A DNA stretch of 20,158 nucleotides from Alistipes sp. CAG:268 (GTDB lineage Bacteria > Bacteroidota > Bacteroidia > Bacteroidales > Rikenellaceae): the NCBI GenBank assembly GCA_000434235.1, contig FR891985.1, positions 1-20,158 on the forward strand. The letters are read 5' to 3'. The translations under genes and the position numbers were made by a program. Shown piece after piece: positions 14,624 through 20,158 of the stretch (the first letter of the stretch is position 1; each line of letters opens with the position of its first letter). The notes under the pieces were generated by a model, which made no database searches, was not told the DNA's origin, and saw only the letters and a program-made list of their open reading frames with translations.

Positions 14624-16930
14624 ATGAGTAAACATCTTTTCAGAATCCTGTTCGGAACGCTGTGCCTCGTTTCGGCATCCGTGTTTACGGGGTGTTCCGA
14701 TGACGACGAGAAGTCGCTGGTGCCCGAATTGACGGCATTGCCCGAGACGCTGACCTTCTCCGAGGAGACGGAGACCGTTCAGACCATCTCGGTGAAGGCC
14801 AACTGTGAGTGGACGGTTGTGAAGACCGATCTGGACTGGGCTACCGTAGAGCCTATGAGCGGCAAGGGCAATGCCACGATCACCGTATCGGTGTCGGAGA
14901 TGGCGTCGGGCCTGAGCGAGCGCAGCGGCAAGATCGCATTCTCGCTGATCCACCCCGAGTTCGGCAAATGGGGTGAGGCCGAGTCCACCGTGACCGTCAA
15001 GCAGTATGCATCCGGCGTTACGCCCCCCCCCACGGGTGACCCGATCTATGCCAACAACTTCGACAAGGAGCAGGCTACGCAGACCTATGGAGACGGCTCT
15101 TACTGGCCTTATCTGGACCAGTTCGAGGGCTGGAAGAACGAATCCGGCACGGGTATCTCCGCAGTGACCTATTCGTTCAACGGCATGAGCGCCCGCGCCA
15201 ACTCTCCCTCGAACAACAACTATTCGAAATACGAAGGTTCGGGTGTCAATAACCTGCTGTTCGGCTCGAACAACGAGTTCGTGATCGGGAAGATCACGCT
15301 CGATGCTGCACAGAAGAACCTCTGCCTCACGTTCGGCTCCTATCTGAGCGAGGGCGCATCCGACAATGCATTTGAATCCGAATTCCATGTTTCGCTGAGC
15401 AAGGACGGCGATAACTGGGTGGAGATCACCTACGACCGTCCGGTAGCCGACGACGAGCACCCCCAGTACGGTACGTGGGCTCTGGCTACGGCAAACTTCA
15501 CGCTCAAGGAGGTCCCCGCCGAGCTTTATATTAAATTCAACGCCGATATCGCATCCTCCTACCGCATGGATGACGTGACGCTCCTCGAGGGTGTCGGCGG
15601 CCAGGAGGTCGATCTGAACTATGTCGCTCCCACGACCGGAGCCAAGATCTGCGAAATCAAGACTGCCGGAAAATACAAGACTGCCGGTACGGTCGTAGCA
15701 CGCGGCAAACTCGCCTACATCATTGCCGACGAGCCCGGAGCCATGATGGTATATCACAAGGAGAATGAGCGTGCCGTTGGTGACAAGATCTCGATCGAGG
15801 GCGAAGTGACCATCTACAACGAGGATTCGACGCCCCAGTTCTCGGAGGACGCCGTTGTGACTGTCGAATCTACGGGCAATGCCTGGACCTACAATCCTAC
15901 GGTTTGCGATGCTTCGGCCATGGATCAGCTCCTTTCGGTAGATCCGGTCTGCACGGAGATTCAGTTTACCGGAACCCTTTCGATCGATGGCAATTATGTC
16001 AATGTGGCAATCGACGGCGCTTCGAAGGCTATCGGTTCGGTCAAGTACATCGACAATACGACCATCTCGGATCTTGACGGTGCCGTTGTCGTTGTCAAGG
16101 GCTATTTCGTGGGAACTTCGTCCGGCAAGTATGTAAACGTGCTGCCCTACAGCATCGAGGCTGCCGGTGAAGTACCTCCTTCGATCACGGTGAACCCGAC
16201 GTCGTTGACGTTTGCCGCTGCCGGTGAGGCCAAGACGGTGACCGTAACCAAGAAGAATGCCGACGACTGCACGATCGAGGCTTCGGCCGACAACGAGCAG
16301 TTCACGGTGGAGGTGAGCGGCGATCAGGTGAATGTGACCGCCAAGGAGAACACAGCCGAGGAGGCCATCAGCGGCACGCTGACCGTCAAGCTGATGAAGG
16401 CCGGTGAGGCGGTCGCAACTGCAACGGTCGCCCTGAAGCAGAACGGAGTGTCGCAGGGCGGTGAAACGAAGACCTTTACCTCGATGGACATCTTCACCTG
16501 CACGGAGGACGATAGCGCTGCCAAAGCCTATACTTTGGGCAACCAATCCACTTTCAACGGCGAAGCAGCGTCCGGCGTGAAGCTTGGAACAAGTAGCGCC
16601 GCAGGCTATTTCACCTCGCAGGCTGTGGGTGTTACGGGAGCCAAGAAACTTTCGTTCTATGCCGTGGCCTGGAAGGGTAAGTCCGCAACGATCTATGTTC
16701 GCGTGAACAACGGCGGATCGGTCAGCACGGCAAGTGTCGATCTTGCGGCCAACGACGGTGCAACGGGCAATCCTCCTTTCACCATCACCGTAACGGATTC
16801 GGACTACTACACGTTTGATCTTACGGACCTGACGGAGGCTTCGACGGTTACGATTTCGACCAGTGCAGATTTCGATACGGCATCGAGCTCGGCTCCCCGT
16901 GCCGTTATTGCAGGCATTCAACTCTATTAA
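14624..16930 (+). CDS. Large surface lipoprotein with two BACON domains and an OB-like region
   Basis: The 768-residue protein has a lipoprotein signal (1-23) with Cys24 after VFTG. The next residues, SDDDEK, form an acidic patch like the Bacteroidota lipoprotein export signal, so the protein is probably on the cell surface. Domains by eye are: BACON 1 (about 36-128, 'ANCEWTV...LDWATVEP', 'GKGNATITVSV'); a jelly-roll-like domain (about 138-325, 'YANNFDKEQATQ...FEGW', 'RMDDVTL'); an OB-fold-like region (about 338-515, 'GTVVARGKLAYIIADEPGAMMVY', 'GDKISIEGEV'); BACON 2 (about 518-607); and a C-terminal beta domain (about 615-768). No catalytic motif is seen; binding of a polymer is the likely role. 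OB-like folds often accompany extracellular nucleases, and two nuclease genes follow. The gene uses more A/T-ending codons than its neighbours. It has its own promoter and terminator and an internal run of nine C. Confidence 0.8.
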   Translation: MSKHLFRILFGTLCLVSASVFTGCSDDDEKSLVPELTALPETLTFSEETETVQTISVKANCEWTVVKTDLDWATVEPMSGKGNATITVSVSEMASGLSERSGKIAFSLIHPEFGKWGEAESTVTVKQYASGVTPPPTGDPIYANNFDKEQATQTYGDGSYWPYLDQFEGWKNESGTGISAVTYSFNGMSARANSPSNNNYSKYEGSGVNNLLFGSNNEFVIGKITLDAAQKNLCLTFGSYLSEGASDNAFESEFHVSLSKDGDNWVEITYDRPVADDEHPQYGTWALATANFTLKEVPAELYIKFNADIASSYRMDDVTLLEGVGGQEVDLNYVAPTTGAKICEIKTAGKYKTAGTVVARGKLAYIIADEPGAMMVYHKENERAVGDKISIEGEVTIYNEDSTPQFSEDAVVTVESTGNAWTYNPTVCDASAMDQLLSVDPVCTEIQFTGTLSIDGNYVNVAIDGASKAIGSVKYIDNTTISDLDGAVVVVKGYFVGTSSGKYVNVLPYSIEAAGEVPPSITVNPTSLTFAAAGEAKTVTVTKKNADDCTIEASADNEQFTVEVSGDQVNVTAKENTAEEAISGTLTVKLMKAGEAVATATVALKQNGVSQGGETKTFTSMDIFTCTEDDSAAKAYTLGNQSTFNGEAASGVKLGTSSAAGYFTSQAVGVTGAKKLSFYAVAWKGKSATIYVRVNNGGSVSTASVDLAANDGATGNPPFTITVTDSDYYTFDLTDLTEASTVTISTSADFDTASSSAPRAVIAGIQLY

Positions 16931-16946
16931 TCTCTGTTTAATATCC

Positions 16947-16994
16947 AATCAACCCTCGGCGGGACTCCCGTCCTCGTCCGGGGGTTGATTTTTT
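16947..16994 (+). terminator. Rho-independent terminator after the BACON lipoprotein
   Basis: Arms AATCAACCC (16947-16955) and GGGTTGATT (16982-16990) are perfect complements, and the sequence runs on into TTTTC, giving a T-run of six. The inner part can pair further (GGCGGGA against CCCGTCC, imperfect). It lies 16 nt after the stop codon at 16930. Confidence 0.85.
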
Positions 16995-17001
16995 CTCCCT
17001 A

Positions 17002-17009
17002 TATTTTTG
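17002..17009 (+). promoter_or_regulatory. Predicted -7 element immediately before the nuclease ATG
   Basis: TATTTTTG matches TAnnTTTG and follows directly on the upstream terminator. It ends only 3 nt before the ATG at 17013, so the transcript would have almost no leader. No TTTG at -33 is visible because that space is taken by the terminator stem (GGGGTTGATT). Confidence 0.5.
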
Positions 17010-17012
17010 CCG

Positions 17013-18236
17013 ATGATTTCGATCTTTTCGAGAGGTGGCGCCCTTCGTTTCGCAGCCTTCTTTCTGATGCTCGTCGCACTGTCGGTCAGCTGCGGCTCGT
17101 CGGAAGAGGGGCAGGGTACGTCGTTCGGCGCGCGTTTCCTGGAATCGCAGAACACCTCGCTCGAGGCTCCCGGCTATGCTTCGGATCCCCGGATCGTGCT
17201 CTCCGGAACCGTCGGAACCTCCTATACGGTCACTGTTACCGAGGGTGGCAGCTGGTGCTGGACCTCCCGCAATACGCACGCGACCTCGCGTTCGGGTTCG
17301 CTGGTCACCACGGCCGATGTCGTCTATCTCTATCTGGCCGAGAACGATTCCGGGGCCGCACGTACGGCGACGGTACGGGTTGCGTTTGACGGCGGTCTGG
17401 AGTTCGACCTGACCCTCTCGCAGCCCGAGTATTCGATTCCGGCCGTGATGGACCACCCGTGGGCCGAACTGCCCGCCTACAAGAGCATCGACAACTGCAC
17501 CTATGTGACGCACTATGCGCCGATCTCCTCGACGCAGCCCAAGGCACGCAATTTCACCATCTGTTACGACCGCTCCAAGCGCATCGCCCTGTGGGTGGCC
17601 TATCCGATCCATGCCTGCTACATGCAGAACTACATTCGCTCCGATGCCTGGGATTTCGATCCCGAGATTCCCGAAGCCGACCAGGCCGACCTGCGGTCGG
17701 GTCCCTACCGGGGCGGAGGGGTGCGTGGACACCAGTGCATGTCGAACCACCGTTCGGTGCCCTATTCGACGCTGCTCAACGAGCAGACCTTCTATTCGAC
17801 CAACATCATGCCGCAGGAGAGTGCGTTCAACGGCGGGTCGTGGCTCAAGATGGAGGAGACGGCTTCGGCAATGGGCAAGTCGTGCGCCGACACGCTCTAC
17901 ACGGTGACGGGCAACTACGGCGTCCGGAGTTGGAGCACCGACCGCAGCGGGACGAAGGTCGCCATGCCCGAGTACTGCTGGAAAGTCCTGCTGCGCACGA
18001 AGAACGGCAACACCCGCAAGCGCATCGACGAGATCCACGACGCCTCGGAGCTGATCGCCATCGGCTTCTGGGCCGAGAACTCCTCGGTGAGCGCCGACGG
18101 GCTTGCGGAATATACGACCAGTGTGGCGGAGATCGAGCAGAAGACCGGATACAAGTTCTTCCCGATGCTCGACGAGGCGATCGCCGCCGACGTGAAAGCA
18201 CAACACAACCCCACGGCATGGGGAATAACCGAATGA
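17013..18236 (+). CDS. DNA/RNA non-specific endonuclease (NUC1 family) with N-terminal BACON-like domain, exported
   Basis: The 407-residue product has a signal sequence with Cys27 in LSVSCGSSEE, so it is probably a lipoprotein, with an acidic patch after the Cys. Residues about 57-138 resemble a BACON/Ig-like domain (TVTVTEGGSWCWTS). The nuclease domain (about 160-405) shows the beta-beta-alpha-metal active site: RGHQCMS with the catalytic His240, then FYSTNIMPQ (Asn264) and AFNGGSWLKME (Asn273, Glu281). The usual DRGH motif reads VRGH here, with Val237 in place of Asp. The family cuts DNA and RNA without sequence preference. I start at ATG 17013; a TTG two codons upstream lies in the -7 element. 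The next gene begins 7 nt after the stop, so they share a transcript. Confidence 0.88.
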   Translation: MISIFSRGGALRFAAFFLMLVALSVSCGSSEEGQGTSFGARFLESQNTSLEAPGYASDPRIVLSGTVGTSYTVTVTEGGSWCWTSRNTHATSRSGSLVTTADVVYLYLAENDSGAARTATVRVAFDGGLEFDLTLSQPEYSIPAVMDHPWAELPAYKSIDNCTYVTHYAPISSTQPKARNFTICYDRSKRIALWVAYPIHACYMQNYIRSDAWDFDPEIPEADQADLRSGPYRGGGVRGHQCMSNHRSVPYSTLLNEQTFYSTNIMPQESAFNGGSWLKMEETASAMGKSCADTLYTVTGNYGVRSWSTDRSGTKVAMPEYCWKVLLRTKNGNTRKRIDEIHDASELIAIGFWAENSSVSADGLAEYTTSVAEIEQKTGYKFFPMLDEAIAADVKAQHNPTAWGITE

Positions 18237-18243
18237 TACGACC

Positions 18244-19275
18244 ATGAAGAAACTGCTTTTTACCGGGCTGTTCGCCCTGCTGCTTGCAGCCTGCTTCGCT
18301 CAGAAACCCTACAAGGTGGTTTTCTACAACTTCGAGAACCTCTTCGACACGATCCGCAATCCGGAGATCAAGGACGCGGAGTTCACGCCCGAGGGGCCGA
18401 AGAAGTGGAATGCCGTGAAGTACGAGCGGAAGATCAACAACCTCTCGCGCGTGCTGTTCGACATCGCGGCCATCGACAAGGAGTATCCGATCGTCATCGG
18501 CGTCTCGGAGATCGAGAACCGCAACGTCATGGAGGACGTGATCGCCACGCCGAAACTCGCCCCGGCCAACTACCGGATCGTGCACTACGATTCGCCCGAC
18601 GCCCGCGGTGTGGACGTGGCCTTCTACTACCGCCCCGACGTCTTCAAGCTCGAGGGCAGCGCGCCTATCCCCTTCACGCTGGAGAGCCGTCCCGACTTCC
18701 GCACGCGCGACATCGTGACGATGTGGGGTACGGTCGAGGGTGAGCCGTTCTACTTCATGGTGGCCCACTGGCCGTCGCGTCTGGGCGGCAAGGAGGCTTC
18801 GGCCTACCTGCGCGAGCGCGCCGCCGAGATCATGCGCCACGCCGCCGACTCGGTGCGTGCGGCCAACCCGGCGGTGAAGGTCGTCATGATGGGTGACCTG
18901 AACGACGATGCCACCGACCGCAGCATCACCGAGGTGATCGGCGCCGCCGGCGACATCCGCAAGGTCGCCGAGGGAGGCTACTTCAACCCCTACATCGCCG
19001 TGCTGAAGGCCGGCATCGGCTCGCTGGCCTACGACGACAAGTGGAACCTGTTCGACAACATCATCGTCTCGGACAACCTAGCCACCGGATCGACCGGTGC
19101 GCTGCGTCTCAAGCAGGTTCCCCGCACGAAGTTCTACGGCAGCGTCTTCCGCGCCCCCTACCTCTTCCAGAAGGAGGGCCAGTTCAAGGGATACCCCCAG
19201 CGCACGTTCGTCGGCAACAACTTCCAGGGCGGCTACAGCGACCACTTCCCCGTGTTCATCTATATCGGCAAATAA
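18244..19275 (+). CDS. Exported endonuclease/exonuclease/phosphatase family protein
   Basis: The 343-residue product has the full active-site set of the endonuclease/exonuclease/phosphatase fold: FYNFENLF (Asn29), SEIEN (Glu89/Glu91), RGVDVAF (Asp124), AHWPSR (His175), GDLND (Asp218, Asn220) and SDHFP (Asp333-His334). Members hydrolyse phosphodiester or phosphate ester bonds in DNA, RNA, phosphoinositides or sphingomyelin, using Mg2+. The N-terminus (1-20) is an export signal of mixed kind: LLAAC is a good lipobox at Cys17, while CFAQ also fits signal peptidase I. The gene is 7 nt after the non-specific nuclease and 16 nt before a TonB-dependent receptor, with no terminator between. This suggests it trims products of the first nuclease before uptake, an inference from order. 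Exact substrate is unknown. Confidence 0.9.
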   Translation: MKKLLFTGLFALLLAACFAQKPYKVVFYNFENLFDTIRNPEIKDAEFTPEGPKKWNAVKYERKINNLSRVLFDIAAIDKEYPIVIGVSEIENRNVMEDVIATPKLAPANYRIVHYDSPDARGVDVAFYYRPDVFKLEGSAPIPFTLESRPDFRTRDIVTMWGTVEGEPFYFMVAHWPSRLGGKEASAYLRERAAEIMRHAADSVRAANPAVKVVMMGDLNDDATDRSITEVIGAAGDIRKVAEGGYFNPYIAVLKAGIGSLAYDDKWNLFDNIIVSDNLATGSTGALRLKQVPRTKFYGSVFRAPYLFQKEGQFKGYPQRTFVGNNFQGGYSDHFPVFIYIGK

Positions 19276-19291
19276 TCCAACAACCTAATTT

Positions 19292-20158
19292 ATGAAGATC
19301 AGAAATCTATTCACCTTGTTGTTCGCATGCCTCTGCGTGGGGGCCTATGCGCAGGACGGCGGCGTGAAAGGTAAGGTCGTTTCGCGTTCGGGCCGCACGG
19401 CGCTGAGCAACGTGAAGGTCCTCATCGAGCCGCTCGGTGTGTCGGTCATGACCGACGAAGAGGGCTATTTCGATATCTCCAACCTGCCCGAGGGCAGCTA
19501 CAAGATCAAGTTCGAGGCCAACGATTTCGAGGACCTCGACTTCGTGGTCCGCGTCGGCGACATGGTCAAGGACCTGCACTCGGTGGTGCTGTCGCCCGAC
19601 GTGCAGTATGTGATCGACGACTCGGTGTTCGCGGAGTTCGACTCCGAGGTGGCCTCGGACATGCAGGCCCTGCCGTCGTCGCTCTCCTCGTCGAAGGACG
19701 CCTTCAACAACATCGCTTCGTACAAGTTCAGCGAGATGCGTTTCAACGTCCGCGGCTATGACTCGCAGTATTCGAGCATCTACCTGAACGGCATCCGCTT
19801 CAACGACGCCATGACCGGTTACGGCCCGTGGTCGCTGTGGAGCGGTCTGAATGACGCCACGCGCAACCAGGAGAACACCGCGGGCCTCAAGTCGTCGGGC
19901 TTCGGCATCGACGGCATCGGCGGTACGACCAACGTCAATGCCCGCGCCTCGCAGTTCCGCAAGGGATTCCGCGCCAGCGTGGTCAATGCCAACTCGATGT
20001 ACCGCTTCCGCGCGATGGTCTCCTACGGATCGGGCCTGCTCGACAACGGCTGGTCCTATGCGCTGTCGTTCTCGACGCGCCAGGGAGGCAACTCCTATGT
20101 GGACGGGGTTTACTACAACGCCTACGGCTACTTCGCGTCGGTCGAGAAGCGTTTCGGC
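19292..20158 (+). CDS. TonB-dependent outer-membrane receptor, N-terminal part (cut by window edge)
   Basis: The first 289 codons are present and the frame is open at 20158. A signal peptide (1-20, ending GAYAQ) is followed by a carboxypeptidase-like regulatory domain (about 22-102: GGVKGKVVSRSGRTALSNV, 'TDEEGYFDISNLPEGSY'). This domain starts most SusC/RagA-type and related Bacteroidota receptors. A plug domain follows (about 125-225: FNVRGYDSQYSSIYLNG, 'GFGIDGIGGTTNVNARAS'), then the first beta strands of the barrel. Such receptors import substrates through the outer membrane, powered by TonB. It is third in a transcript after two nuclease-type genes, so nucleic-acid fragments or released phosphate compounds are the likely cargo by context. 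No SusD partner is visible, but it could lie beyond the edge. Confidence 0.93.
   Translation, partial: MKIRNLFTLLFACLCVGAYAQDGGVKGKVVSRSGRTALSNVKVLIEPLGVSVMTDEEGYFDISNLPEGSYKIKFEANDFEDLDFVVRVGDMVKDLHSVVLSPDVQYVIDDSVFAEFDSEVASDMQALPSSLSSSKDAFNNIASYKFSEMRFNVRGYDSQYSSIYLNGIRFNDAMTGYGPWSLWSGLNDATRNQENTAGLKSSGFGIDGIGGTTNVNARASQFRKGFRASVVNANSMYRFRAMVSYGSGLLDNGWSYALSFSTRQGGNSYVDGVYYNAYGYFASVEKRFG

Noticed and set aside
14600..16948. A 782-codon open frame on the minus strand opposite the BACON lipoprotein
   Set aside because: It mirrors the lipoprotein gene, which has signal peptide, domains, promoter and terminator. The antisense product has no recognisable domain.

Overview
The window is high-GC DNA from a Bacteroidota bacterium, most likely Rikenellaceae/Alistipes-like. 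The reasons are the LpxC-FabZ fusion next to lpxA, several promoters with the Bacteroidota -7 element TAnnTTTG, BACON-domain lipoproteins, an acidic lipoprotein export signal, and a TonB-dependent receptor with an N-terminal carboxypeptidase-like domain. The genus is an inference from gene content and base composition. No rRNA, tRNA, insertion sequence or CRISPR array was seen.

Left part (1-4637, minus strand): two housekeeping operons run towards position 1. rimP-nusA-infB handles ribosome maturation, transcription elongation/termination and translation initiation; infB is cut by the window edge. Upstream of it, lpxC-fabZ and lpxA overlap by ATGA and carry out early lipid A and fatty acid steps. 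A 10-bp hairpin lies between the two operons, inside the predicted rimP leader.

Middle (4792-8810): a divergent gene for a TonB-like transducer with an unusually long cytoplasmic N-terminus, then a CPA1-type K+(Na+)/H+ antiporter. A FabK/nitronate monooxygenase-like flavoprotein converges on the antiporter, with a strong hairpin between them.

Glycan operon (8958-14269, plus strand): three exported proteins are packed tightly: an (alpha/alpha)6-type putative glycoside hydrolase of unassigned family, a GH110-type alpha-1,3-galactosidase and a sialate O-acetylesterase-type esterase. Together they suggest trimming of host mucin glycans (blood-group-B-like alpha-galactose, O-acetylated sialic acid). 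A terminator hairpin follows.

Right part (14624-20158, plus strand): a large surface lipoprotein with two BACON domains and an OB-like region has its own promoter and terminator. It is followed by a DNA/RNA non-specific endonuclease, an endonuclease/exonuclease/phosphatase-family enzyme and the start of a TonB-dependent receptor. The most interesting hypothesis in the window is that this right-hand block is a surface nucleic-acid (or phosphate) scavenging system built like a polysaccharide utilization locus. A 9-C tract inside the lipoprotein gene raises the possibility of phase variation.
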